Part shown: positions 46,528-57,834 of the stretch, piece after piece
Position numbering within the stretch: position 1 is the stretch's first letter
How the letters are laid out: the number at the start of each line of letters is the position of its first letter
NCBI GenBank assembly: GCA_963693305.1
Contig: OY855910.1
Span: forward strand, 24,644,359-24,708,358
DNA: 64,000 nt
Source of the DNA: Meandrina meandrites
Lineage: Eukaryota > Cnidaria > Anthozoa > Scleractinia > Meandrinidae
Reading direction: 5' to 3'
Made by a program: the position numbers and the translations under genes
Notes under the pieces: generated by a model
Databases searched by the model: none
What the model was told of the DNA's origin: nothing
The model's input: only the letters and a program-made list of their open reading frames with translations

Positions 46528-46803
46528 ATAAACAAAGACGGAGTCACGCAATTCATCGAACAAGCAAATAACCACCATCCGACTATCAAGTTTACGGCTG
46601 AAATATCCGAAACAGAAATAACGTTCCTGCCTTTCGTTACACAATACCGTCCAACGATGCCTAACTTAAAACAAATACTCATGCAAAAGTGGCATTTAAT
46701 CCAACAACAACCACGACTTAACGAGATATTCAAGGATCCCCCAATTGTTTCGTACAAAACGGGCAGATCCCTAAAAGATACACTCGTTCGAGCCAAACTC
46801 TAA
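46528..46803 (+). pseudogene. Penelope-like RT fragment with internal deletion
   Basis: Open frame to its stop at 46803. HPTIKFTAEISETEITFL is the RT-proximal segment and PFVTQYRPTMPNLKQILMQK, then LIQQQPRLNEIF and GRSLKDTLVRAKL, is the segment before the GIY-YIG domain. In intact elements these are separated by about 100 residues, so an in-frame deletion joined them at FL. Confidence 0.65.
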
Positions 46804-48581
46804 ACTGGGTATTACACGTGGATAGGAGTTGTGTCAGGCCTGTCACCCCGATTATCACTTTGTCACTATCGGCAAGAGTTTTTTGCCATTCATCATCGAA
46901 AACCTTCTTCTTCTTTTTCTTAGGGCCGGTTTTCTTCTTTACTTTAACCAGGGACTTTTTTCTTTCTTTTTTTGTACATATAGGTGAAGTAAAGACCAAC
47001 ACAAGCGAAAACTTGGTGTGAATAAATCTCAAATTGCAAGCGTAAACAACAGGAAGGGACGCCACATGAAATGAAATACCCCGAATCTTTTGCCGCGAAA
47101 AACGTCACAGGAAGTCATGACGCTGACACATTTTAATTGGCTTATAACTCTCTGGCGGGTATATTGAGTTTCACTTGAAAAAACATTTTTGTTGATAACT
47201 CGCGCGCGTTTCAAGATTTTGAAATAATTTTTTTTAGAAAATGAAGGGAGACTAGTAATGTTTGATTTGGCCGTAAAAAATTTTTTTGAAAAAAATCTAC
47301 CCTTGAAGGTATACGGTAACCTTAAGTAGATAGCTTTTCATAAGCCAACTGAATTTTGATGTAATAAAATAAATAAGTCTCCTCTAGTTGACTTAGAAAC
47401 AAAGTGACGAATGAATTTAAGGTAACTCGCCAATACGCCAAATATCATCTTACTCCAAACGTGCCAAAGACAGCAACCCAAATTAACATGCAATAAGGAA
47501 CAAGGAACTGACACTGAGCACTTAATGACTAGCTCCAAGTGAAACAGTGAGATTTGTTTCCCCGAGGCGAAGACGACTAAAATAATTGCTCTTTAGTCTT
47601 TATTATTCACCACTAAGTTTTCTTTCGGCTGAAAACGACAAAAATTTATTTATTGAAATTATTAACACTGCGCGATGCTTTGAATTTGCATTGAGAAATA
47701 TCCTTCTTTGAGTCAAAATTAAATTTTTGCGTGTTCAAATAATTGTTGTATTTCAACTGTTGACTCTCGAGTACGAACAAAATAACGAATAAAAGCTTAG
47801 CGTTTGCCCACAACTTCGAATTGTTCGTTCATACCAAGTCCAAGGTTCAAGCTGTTGTCGCCCCAGAATTTTGTTCGCCTAGGGAGTTATACAGTTTTGA
47901 TGCGTGTCATTTGATACGTTGCCTTCCAACAGAAAACAGCATTTCAGTTAACTTTAAGGTGTCTCTCTACAGTTTTTTCTGGACCATGCCAAACATTTTC
48001 ATTTGGCCGTTAAGCAAACTTCCCGGAATCGGATCGATGTGAAATTTACACCAGATATTGGAATTGGATTGAAGTTTGATATAATGTATATATATATATA
48101 TTTTTTATATATTTTGTTAATATATTTTACGTGAAAGTTTTGTTGATTTTCGTTATCGCGATCCCGAGAATTGGATTCTTTCATACGGTCACTACTATTG
48201 TAATTTTTGGTAAATTTTCTACTTTTAGTGCTTTTTCGAAAATCTCCAAAACGGCTCCAACGATTTTTTTAAAACCTTCACAACACATGTTTGATAATGC
48301 AAAAAATCTAACTCCAAAGTTTTATTAACGTTGGTTAACTGGAACACGCCATAAATTTCGGATAGGAGTGTGCCGCGAAGGTCCTTTTAAAAAATACTGA
48401 ACAACATACACAACACGATAGCTGCACCGGCACTGCAAAGTGCCCGAGAAGCACAACTTGAATTTAAACTTTCGACAGCTATGAATGAAATCATCATTGT
48501 TCGATGAATTCACATTACCTTAGTCACTCTTTTGTTGTCATACCGAATGCAGGGCGAGTCCCAAATGTCATGGCGTCCTTA

Positions 48582-49421
48582 TGCACCAGTCATTTGAAAT
48601 CCCCGATCCCCCCCCCCTCGGGCATGAGCGGGGTAAAAGCGGGGCTTTCACTTCAGATTCACTCCATTTTGGTTCCCCGTTAGGCGGGGGATGCACCAGA
48701 AATCACGGCCTTCGCCGGCCGGACCGGGGAATAAGCGGGGCAGTCACTCCGGCCATGCTCAGCGGTTTAAATTATTTATGTTGACTCACTCGGTCGATCG
48801 GTTGCTTTGCGGTGTTTCGCTTCAATTCGCTGCCTAATAGCGCGAAGTAAAAATTGTTTTGTAAAGTGTCATACCAGAATTCAAAGAAGGCTATATTGGC
48901 AGAAGATATTCAAAGTCTGGTGACGACAAAAGGTAGGCTTATTTCAATGATATGGTATTGATAAGTATGCTTGAGTCATTCCAGACGTCAGAAGAGTTTC
49001 AGTTTGCTGTGATCTTGCATTTTGTAACATCAAGTTGTAAAACAGAAAAAGTTTTTAATGACCTTTATTAAAAATAAAAAGTTGATTTGGCAATAGTCAT
49101 CTTCTTCCTTGTCCATTGAGGGGCCTTTGCAAGTGTATTGCTAGCTACTCTGAAAACAACGTGTTAATTTCACGGCTGCCAACGTTTTTATCTTCCCTTT
49201 TTGTCATCCATTATTGCGCTTGGCAAAAACAAGTTTTCTACAAAAGACTACTTTTTTATAGCATGTGTGTGGATCATGTGGGGGCGGGGGAGTTCACCAT
49301 TCACTTTTCTCCCGGGGACCGGGGACTTCACTTGCCTTCACTTGCAAAAAAAGTGAATGCCCCGCTCATGCCCGAGGGGGGGGGGGGGGGGGGGAGGCGG
49401 GGGTTTCAAATGACTGGTGCA
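48582..49421. mobile_element. 840-bp TIR MITE with TTA duplication
   Basis: Ends TGCACCAGTCATTTGAAA and inverse, TTA on both sides (48579-48581 and 49422-49424), the PIF/Harbinger signature. Sub-terminal CCCCGCTCATGCCCGAGGGG blocks are also inverted. A G-run of about 20 lies at 49376-49394. Confidence 0.8.
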
Positions 49422-49424
49422 TTA

Positions 49425-50067
49425 TCATTTCAAAAACATGCCAAACTTGTCGTTTTCTCACCTAAAGCTGAATGTTGTTCTCAAATGAATCAAACTTCAT
49501 TTCGCGCTCGATTTTGAGCGCTTCAGGGACGACGGTTTTGTTTTCAAAATAGCAACGAACCTGTGCCAAAATGTACTTGCTCTTTTAGTGCCTGTCTTCA
49601 TCTTAAGAGTATCATTAATCTTTAGCGTCTTCGCATTTTGAATTTGACTCGGAAATAGTTTCTCTTTTGCTCGCTGCCATTTCCTATTTTGACTCCAAAA
49701 ACACTGAGATCCTCTCGCTTATTTAGATGCTCCGAATTTTTTAGCAACTTCGATGCTCGACGGCCTGTTGATTCTTGTCCGGACGATTTAATCCTCACAA
49801 AATCGAAATAATGATGACCATCAAACAGTAATTTCGTAATGCCATTCGCTCGTCCTCTGCAGTTGTATTCTTCTTCAAACAATTTGTTCAACCAATCAAA
49901 GGTTCAACGTGATTGGCTAGTTGTTCGCGAAAAGTCGTTCTTAGACATATCTCAAGGACTATTACCAGGGATGTAGACTTCTAGTTATGGACTTCTGATA
50001 ATTTAAAGATCTTGTCAGACCGTACATTGATTCTGTCATGATATAATTATTGTTCTTTTACTTACAG
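49425..50067 (+). other. Distal part of CUB-3 intron 1
   Basis: Minus-strand frame 49891-49622 is open but has no supporting features. Nothing else seen up to the exon-2 acceptor. Confidence 0.35.
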
Positions 50068-50100
50068 TTGTTTTGGTAGTTCCCCATGTGGCATCTAATC
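50068..50100 (+). CDS. CUB-3 exon 2 (second half of signal peptide)
   Basis: 33 nt, acceptor TTTTACTTACAG, donor GTAAGT. Codes VLVVPHVASN between shared bases. Same length and phase as the other exon 2 copies but with 7 amino-acid changes around a constant VASN. Confidence 0.75.
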
Positions 50101-50319
50101 GTAAGTACCATTTTTACCATGAATTACGAAGTACTTTTTTTGTGCATTAACATTAATTAGCCAATGTTTCTATTGCACGCAATCATCAAAGCCATGGTCA
50201 CTTATGTAGATGTCAGAAAATTATATCGACAAAAACTCGGCAAAATGTAAACAACAATTACGGTGAGGACCACACTTTACGTTCTGTCATGTAGCTAATC
50301 AGGTTGATTTCCTTTCCAG

Positions 50320-50688
50320 CATGTGTAGATGCCCTTAGTGGATCTAGTGGATTCCTAACCAGCGAAAATTTTCCTGGTGATTTTGTTCAAAATAAAGATT
50401 GTGCCTGGACTATCACAGTTCCGCCTGGGCTCATCATCAAACTTACCTTCCTTAACTTCACACTGGAACCAAATCAGGCAACCGACTGTAGAAATACTCT
50501 TGGTGGTGCTAAGGTGTTCATCACAAACGTTGCTTCAGATGATAACGCTCAAGAATTCAAGCTTTGTGGTCAAAAAATTCCTGCTCCAGTCTACCCTGTC
50601 GGGAATTTCATCCAAGTGAGATTACTTTCTGGAAACAATGTATTCTCGGGATTCAAGGCATCTTTTGAGGCAATCTCTCAAAATGACA
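50320..50688 (+). CDS. CUB-3 exon 3 (first CUB domain), intact
   Basis: 369 nt, acceptor CCTTTCCAG, donor GTAAGT. Starts P-CVDALSGSSGFLTSENFPG. Keeps all four Cys, NKDCAWTI, NFTLEPNQ, DCRNTLGG and FKLCGQK. Changes from CUB-1 cluster in the first 40 residues (CVDALSGSS for CGDALNGTS, PPGLI for PAGRI) and at the end (KASFEAISQ). The frame is fully open, so selection or recent origin has kept it. Confidence 0.9.
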
Positions 50689-51364
50689 GTAAGTTAACTC
50701 GCGCATGATGCTTCCCATTAAACCAAAAAATCCCACAGTAGCAATCGGATTATGAGCTCAAGTTTACTATGGGGTGATTGTTGATGAGCAAATTATACCG
50801 AATAATGGGGACGTGCAGACCGCTAAGGTACTGTTTTCAAGCATTTTTGTCTTGATCGGGGTATCTATTTCACCCTTTTCCCAGGGCTTTTCCCTTCTTC
50901 GAGGAGGCGGCTGCGAAGGGAAAAGCCCTAAGAGCGACGTTGTCTATTTTATTTAGTAGAAGTCTGACCTATTTTCCCCCAGATAATGTTAAACTTCGAA
51001 TTCGCACCTTAGCAAAATCGTGCGCGAACTAAATTGTCATTTTAAACTTTCTACTTTGTAAATGAGTGCGGTCATCAGTTCATTGAACAATTTTGGTGTT
51101 TTAAATTCGTGACACGGTGAATATCTGTTTAAGTATATAATGAAACAGTGGATAGCGTTGTTGGCGCGTGCTGATTGGCTACTCAAACATGGGATATCCT
51201 TTGCTATTCACCTCCGAGCACCTCGCGCACGAAAACTTTAGTCGTTGACAAGAATAAATGAGTTAAGATAATCATTTTTTGGTTATATTATCTCACTCTT
51301 TTAGTATATACTAAAACAACTATTCACCTCAGTGTCGTTGGCTAGTGGTGGATATTTACCTTAG

Positions 51365-52095
51365 AAGGCTAAAATTATGATCTTCCAAAAACGCGCAAAA
51401 GATGTACTGAGTATAGTTTTCATATTGACAATAAAAACATTAAAGTTGTTCAAAATTACACCTATTTAGGAACATTAATCTCTTCAACAGGAATCTTTTC
51501 ATAGGCGCTTGACAAATTGAGAGAGAAGACTCTCCACGCTCTTTTCAGCCTTAGAAAACACACTCTTGTCAGCAATCTGTCCCCATTCCTTGCAAATAAG
51601 CTTTTTGACGCAATGATCTCTTCCATTTTAACTTACAACAGTGAAATCTGGGAAGTATATACCAAACCTGATTTCAAGTCTTGGGACAGTTCACAGATTG
51701 AAAAAGCTCATCTCCAGTACTACAAACGTTACTTAGAAGTAAGCAGTAAAGCATCGAATGTAGCTTGTAGAGCTGAGCTTGGAAGGTTTCCTCTTGTAAT
51801 AGCTATTAATCAAAAAATAATTAATTACACCTTATATCTCCACAATAAGGAACATGACTCTATTGTTAATTAATGTCATCTGATCTTCACAACACCAGCA
51901 AAAATAGTTTTTACTCTAATGTTATGAGGATGTCTGAATATTATAATTTGCCTGATTTTGACCCTACTTTCTTAACTGATACTAGGATTAAACACTTTGC
52001 AAGCCTTATGCAACAAAAGTATATTTCACACTGACAACATATTGTTCGAAACTCTATTGGTGTAATTTGTTATAGCATTTCAATAAAAGCAAGCT
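51365..52095 (+). pseudogene. LINE reverse transcriptase relic in CUB-3 intron 3
   Basis: Sister of 20250-21345: LREKTLHALFSLRKHTLVSN, LFDAMISSILTYNSEIWEVY, then VACRAELGRFPLVIAINQKI. A stop follows HDSIVN, and the remaining C-terminal part reads only after a frameshift. It lacks the 260-bp segment seen in CUB-1. Confidence 0.75.
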
Positions 52096-52159
52096 TACAT
52101 ACACTTTGACAATGCAACAGTTGAGTTGGTATAATATTATTTATCTCTTTGCTTCTAAG

Positions 52160-52539
52160 TATGTCCAACAATGGCCCAGTTGAATGAAACATCAGGTGTT
52201 ATCACCAGTCCTTACTTCCCCAGAAGGTATCCAAACAACCAAGACTGCAACTGGCAAATCACAGCCAACAAGGGAAACCGTGTGAAGCTAGTAATTGACA
52301 AAAGCATGGACGTCTTCGAGTGTAATTTATGCAGCTGTGATTCTCTGGAAATCCAAAATGGCTACAGAGATAATGGAGCTGCAAGTGGGACAATATGTGG
52401 TGAACCAAATTCAAAAAAGGATTTGATATATTACTCAGTTCTTGAGAGCTTGAAGCTGCGTTTTATCTCTGATGCTAGAAATGAGATGCAGAGTGTGGGT
52501 TTAAGGCAACTCACACTTTCTTGAACTTCACACCTCCTG
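52160..52539 (+). pseudogene. CUB-3 exon 4 (second CUB domain), one-base deletion
   Basis: 380 nt against 381. Acceptor is CTTCTAAG (AAG in place of CAG), donor GTAAGTG. Open from I-CPTMAQLNETSG to EMQSVG, where one A is missing (GTGGGTTTAAGG against GTGGGATTTAAGG near 52499). The frame then hits a stop after LRQLTLS. Substitutions elsewhere are few (CSCDSLE, SPYFP). The end of the CUB fold (about 14 residues) and the next splice phase are lost. A sequencing error cannot be excluded. Confidence 0.85.
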
Positions 52540-52586
52540 GTAAGTGTCAACCACTGATTTCAGTCAATCAAGTTTCATTTTAGGTA

Positions 52587-53028
52587 CAGTAAACACCCGC
52601 GTGTAAGAACCTAGTGGTTTAAGAACCTGCTGGCAGAAATTTGCCATTTTAATACCCCAAAATATAAGAACCTGTTTAGCCAAGCAAATTTCAGCAGGTT
52701 CTTATATGTGTTATTTTTGCCACAATTATCTAATTCATGTTCTTTTTTTATTATACAGCTCTTGTTGAAGATATATTTGTTTAATTATATAGATTGTTTA
52801 GTTTTGCATGAGGCTTGAAGCAATACAGTTATGAATAAATGCTGTATAATGAAGGACCAAACCCATTTTTTTTCTTCTCGTACAATCAAAAACTATGGCT
52901 CCTCCTTAGAAATTAAGAACCTTATTAAGAACCTGCTTAGCCTAAATTACCAATAACTACCCCCAAATACAAGAACCTATTTTGCCAAACTTAGAAAATT
53001 GTAGGTTCTTACACGCGGGTGTTTACTG
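52587..53028. mobile_element. 442-bp MITE, Tc1/mariner-type ends
   Basis: Starts CAGTAAACACCCGCGTGTAA and ends with its inverse, TA outside both (52585-52586 and 53029-53030). AAGAACCT repeats several times inside. It lies 48 bp past CUB-3 exon 4. Confidence 0.8.
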
Positions 53029-53330
53029 TAGTCTATTTATTCATTTATTTTTATTTTTATTTTCATCTTTTATATATTTGCATGTTATTCCCATTTTTCT
53101 TAAATTTTGTTTTGGTTATTCTGGTATTTTTTTACATTTTTCAGCATTGTATATAGTTATGTATCTTATTTCATTATATCTACATGTAGTTTTAAAAACA
53201 TTAACTGCCATTGTATGTATATCCCTATTCAAATTTTAGAACCGTTAGTTTCGCATTGTACTGGCCCTGAAGAAGACTAGCTCTGCTAGTTGAAATACTG
53301 GCCAATAAATTTTGCCCTTTTGCCGCAGTG

Positions 53331-53587
53331 CCGGGGGGACTCCCATATGGAAGGGACGGGGATGCTTGTCGGAAATTTTGAATTTAACCCCTAAAAGAGA
53401 CCAATCTGGGCGTGGCCAAAGCTAATGCAGCAGACCCCTAAAAGTGTGCAACCCTAAACGAGACCTTGATGACTAAAAATAATGACATTTTGCCAAGAAC
53501 ACCCTAAGCGAGACCAAAATCTGAAATTTACACCCCTAAGCGAGACGACGAGCATCCCCGTTCCTTTCAAATGGGAGTCCCCCCCGG
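53331..53587. mobile_element. 257-bp MITE with GGGGGGACTCCCAT ends
   Basis: CCGGGGGGACTCCCATATGG and GGGACGGGGATGCT at the left are mirrored at the right. The inside repeats CCCTAAgcGAGACC-type units. A G-run of about 20 follows (53587-53606). Target duplication not determinable because of the G/C runs. Confidence 0.6.
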
Positions 53588-53749
53588 GCGGGGGGGGGGG
53601 GGGGGGCGTGCCAGCCTTGCAATCAATTTGGTTTTATCTGCACTTAACGTGACGTCTGGTATGAGCATTTCTTTTACAGGAGATCCGGCAAAAGACAAGT
53701 CAAGTAGTTTTATTCTTCATTGCGTGGTCCTCTGCATCCAAACGTTTTT

Positions 53750-54216
53750 GGTAAGCCTGTGTTATAACCAACAAATTGGTAATATTCACGTTGCTTCGCA
53801 GAACGTTCAGCCCCAGATCTATTATGTATACACAGAGTAATTTTGTTGCCAATCAAATATTTCTTTAGAGACATCTTATTTGCCTTCTGGAACCGTGGTA
53901 CAGCTTCCTACGGCCATTCCGATAATCCACTCTTTCTAGAGTCCAATCCAAACGAGTTATTTTTACAAGGGTGGCTGCTAAGCTGTTTTGATGAGTGGGC
54001 GGAAGCTAAGCGAAAGGCAAATACATTTGGTCAAATACATGTACGACAGTAGGTCACATCTATTTTCGTTCTATCGTCAGAATTTTATCAACCTGTTTCC
54101 AAAGCTATACAGCTTGGTTAAAGTAAATAGTGAGGCAAGTTGTTCAGTTCTCCGCGAAAACAATTCTAAGGTTTCTAGCGTGTGACGATCCGATTGTGGT
54201 TCAGCAATCTTGCAAA
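53750..54216 (+). promoter_or_regulatory. 5' flank of CUB-4
   Basis: Inverse counterpart of 2849-3184 and 28631-28886 (AGAATTTTATCAACCTGTTT, GCGTGTGACGATCCGATTGTGG). This copy is free of the insertions seen in the other two and so gives the ancestral flank. Confidence 0.45.
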
Positions 54217-54247
54217 ATGGCCTTTGTTTGGGCGTTGCATATGATTC
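54217..54247 (+). CDS. CUB-4 exon 1 (start of signal peptide)
   Basis: ATG at 54217 (aaaATGG), MAFVWALHMI plus one base, donor GTGAGT. Joined to 60139-60171 and 62219-62587 it gives a complete secreted first CUB domain. Confidence 0.78.
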
Positions 54248-54591
54248 GTGAGTATATTCTGAAACTTCATTAGTTCATTGATGTTGGCTGTATAAATTGT
54301 ATTTTCAAGCAAGCATGACGTTATGACCTTACAAACGTTGTAGTTTTGGTTAGAATGTGACTGGCATTTCTAAATATCTGTTTCTGAAAGTATAAGCTGT
54401 GGTTGTAGGCTTCGATCGTTTTGTTCAATAAGCTAGCGCTTGTGATCTATCGAAGTTCGTGTAGCATTTTTAATTTAGTAACTTAAGTATACCTTTCTCG
54501 ATCGTAAAATTACTTTTAACATTCACTAAGAAAGACTTAACAACGGGGTCCGATTCCTGCAATTTTATGTCTGTATATAGCCTGTATTTCT

Positions 54592-55410
54592 GGCTTGTAC
54601 TAAAAGCCGGAACGGTGGAACACCGGAATGCCGGAACGCCGGAATACTAAATCCAGGAACACCGGAATACTAAAACCCGGAACGCTAAATTACTAAAACC
54701 CGGAACGCATAAAACTTTCAAAAAGTTGAATTACTAAAGCCCGGAACGCCCAAAATCCCTGTATTCCGAAATGCTCCAACTAAATACACACAAAATCCCG
54801 GAACTTAAGCATAATAAAACCTGCATGGGTACAAAGAAGTCAGTCACAAAGGCAGTCGGGGGAACTGATGGCGCGATGACTTCTCAGAGAAGTGACTGAG
54901 GCAGCGGTGTTCGCACCGGAAGTTGCAAAGAAACAGGACGTATTTGCTCGCGCGATTGCTATCGGAGAACTGGAAAGCGCAAGAGGTAGTCTTTGATTGG
55001 ATGAAATAATTCCGAGACTCTTCGAGTGCTGCAACGAAGATTTGCCAAAATTGGCACTTATGGCCCAGACTGAAGGAACAAAAGGCTAGTAGAGTGGGGC
55101 ATTTTGCAACATGTTGGATACGACAAGGGTTTTTTTGAGGAGGTTTCATCTGCTTGAAACATTTTTTTTTTGTGACCTCCTGTGTGTTCAGGTTTTAACA
55201 ACCTCATTCCCAGGGCTTTTCCCTTCTTTGTGGGGGCGGTCGAGTACAGGTCGAGTTAGAGTACAGGGATTTGGGGCGTTCCGGGCTTTAGTAATTCAAC
55301 TTTTTGAAAGTTTTATGCGTTCCGGGTTTTAGTATTCCGGTGTTCCGGGATTTAGTATTCCGGCGTTCTGGCATTCCGGCATTCCGCCGTTCCGGCTTTT
55401 AGTACAAGCC
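54592..55410. mobile_element. Foldback element built of CCGGAA-type repeats
   Basis: Ends GGCTTGTACTAAAAGCCGG and inverse. Both arms (54592-54830 and 55290-55410) hold short direct repeats of CCGGAACGCCGGAATACTAAA type. No target duplication found. The left end coincides with the end of homology to other introns. No gene supported in the middle (54840-55150). Confidence 0.65.
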
Positions 55411-57219
55411 AATTGTTACACTATTTTCATCATCAATAAACAGACAAATGTTTGCAAACAAGGACGACTTTCTGTCGATCGAACGCAAGAAACAAAGAAC
55501 TCTAGTCACCAGTGCATTTCGGTCAAGCCACGTGAGAATTTTACTTGGACTGGTACAAGTAATGGCGGTCACATTTGTGGAACAACATGGAGGATTTCTT
55601 CGAACCTGTTAGCTTTCACTGTGCTATCAGGAGGAAGAAAACCTGTTTAAAATGTAATATGGTCATGTATCGAAAACCTAGGCTGCTATTTGTTCTATGT
55701 AAAAGATTTTCAGAGTAGGTAAGAAACGATTTTGAAACAAATTTGCATGGCATCGAACTTGACACTGAACTTGACCATCTGGAAACGTAAATTCACTAAC
55801 AACCCCCTCCTCTCCGGAATTTCCAATTCCCTCCGTGGTGGGGGTATGGATATTTTCTGGAACCACACATTTTGTTTTGACAGTTTCAACTGTCATCTTC
55901 AGTTACAGTGTGAGAGTGAATTTGAATATTTAAGTTAATGTACAAGTCGTACAAGGGAAAAAGGAAAAGAGGCCGCCCGAGATCTAGCTAGACAAGGACT
56001 GCTGAGGCAGAACTCCAATCTCTGAACCTGAACTGGGGGCAAGGTTCACGACTTCCATTGGACTGGCAAGAATGGAGAAAGCCTGTTGAGCGTCTAAAGT
56101 ACTGATGATCCCATGACATGACATTAGTTTTAAACAATAGCTGTTACAAGGAAGAGCATTAAGACGGAATCCGCCAGGACTTCGAGTAGTTATTGGACAA
56201 AATTATGTACCAAAATTATTTACACCTTATTGCAAGCTTTTGTGTTACTGCTTCAAATATCTTATCAAATGAAATCTTTTCTAACAAGACCAAACATCGA
56301 AAACCAATCTCGAAGTTCCGCTGAATTCCACTAAATCGCTTAAAAGACGCGAGCTTTTGCCTATAGCTTGTGAACATTAAATTTCATTTTCTCAGGCTCT
56401 GATAAGAAATTGTTGTACCAAAATTATTTACACCTTGTTGCAAACTTTTGTGTTACTGCTTCAAATATCTTATCGAAAGAAATCTTTTCTAACAACACCA
56501 AACACCGAAAACAAATTTTGAAATTTCACTGAATTCCACTGAATCGCTTAAAGACGATTTTACAAAATGGCTGCACGTGAGAATTTCCCTATAGCTTGTG
56601 AACTTTGAAATTCATTTTCTAAGACTCTGAGAAGAAATTGTTGTTGGTGTTATCAGTGATAATTACTTACATCTTTACCTTTTATTTAGGGTAGAAAATA
56701 ACGCAATAGGATTTAAATTATTCTGGTACTCGATTTTTGTCCAACTTAAATAAATATTACTCGACTTCCTGGTGGATTCCGTCTTAATAACTTAAATAAA
56801 ATACGTTAATTAACACCACAAGAAAACCTTATATTATGTAGCATGCTGCTAGCAAGACATTTTGTCAACTTCATTATTCAAAACAAATCAAAACTCAAAT
56901 GTGTCTAGGTTCATGGAACAGGCACAAGAGAGTTTGCCCTTAGCAGAACTCTGCTGCATTTTCTTATCACCTACTAAAAATGTTGTAGTACACAATAAGT
57001 TCCAAAAAGTTAATGGAAAAGAGTCAGTGAAATTAGTAAGATTTCCATTTTTAAGACCATTGATATTACGCTGGGTTGAAACTTGGTAGTCAAGCACTGG
57101 TTCCTGGCCACCAACAGAAAAATTGTGCTGTGTTAGTCAGACACTGAAAAGCAAGTACCCAAGTGCCCTTTAGTTCCCCTAGACCTTGCACTCAGGAATG
57201 GGTACTGTGCCCCAATTCT

Positions 57220-57256
57220 ATAGGAAAATCCATTACCTGACGAGGGAATTCCACAT

Positions 57257-57319
<63 letters not shown>

Positions 57320-57508
57320 TCAAGTGAAATTTAACGTGGAATTCACGAGTCAGGTAATTGATTTTCCTTGAATCGCATAACCTTTTAAAAATGAAAATGT
57401 GGCAAATGTTGCGAATTTAAGCGAAGCCTCACTTTCAGGTCGCAATACCGCGCTGAATACCCTCGCATCTCGAGCCAATCAGAGCGCGAGAATACTTTGA
57501 GTTATGCG
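57220..57508. mobile_element. Insertion with a 140-bp hairpin
   Basis: Interrupts CAATTCTGTTGTGTATGGG, intact at 1275 and 23300. 57223-57367 forms a long hairpin (ATTACCTGAC, CGATATCGCAC and GAATTCCAC blocks mirrored). Ends unclear. Confidence 0.5.
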
Positions 57509-57834
57509 ATTCTGTTGTGTATGGGTAGTTGAAAGTTAGTTCAAGGTCAGTGATCGAAACAGTACATAGTTAATCTATTCTAATATTCCTCTAGCTTTCA
57601 GTGCAAAAATTCTCCAAGTTGGTGGGTGGTAAGGCATCTTGTTTTGCCATGTAAGTCCCATAAACTCTTCATTAATTTTAAAGATCGGAAGATTATCAGG
57701 AACAAAAAATAAATTTTCACACTCAGGCTATTAAATTTCATTGTTTTGGTTCATTTCCATTGTAAGCTTAAAAATGTTACTTGCAGCCCTCTAACTTTTC
57801 CCTCTGGAGGTAGGTATTAGTTAGTAGGTAGGTA

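Larger units (their letters stand above)
45650..47321. mobile_element. 1.67-kb TTAA element carrying exon-like and Penelope sequence
   Basis: Ends GGTTACCGTATACCTTC and inverse, TTAA outside both (45646-45649 and 47322-47325), so piggyBac- or Kolobok-type. It carries an exon-like ATG frame (46383-46495), a deleted Penelope RT end (46528-46803) and, on the minus strand, a Lys-rich open frame (about 46990-46830, KKKTGPKKKKKKVFDDEWQK). No transposase seen. Confidence 0.65.
44653..50067 (+). other. Intron 1 of CUB-3
   Basis: 5.4 kb, enlarged by TIR elements at 45650-47321 and 48582-49421. Little similarity to intron 1 of the other copies, so CUB-3 is the most diverged member. A TA repeat lies at about 48083-48101. 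A segment near 47955-48030 repeats 43300-43390. No exon of another gene is recognised outside the TTAA element. Confidence 0.5.

Noticed and set aside
46404..46803. 130-codon minus-strand frame in the TTAA element
   Set aside because: Antisense of the Penelope fragment and exon-like frame.
49116..49517. 133-codon plus-strand frame with a poly-Gly run
   Set aside because: It runs through the right end of the TTA MITE and the G-tract. No other support.
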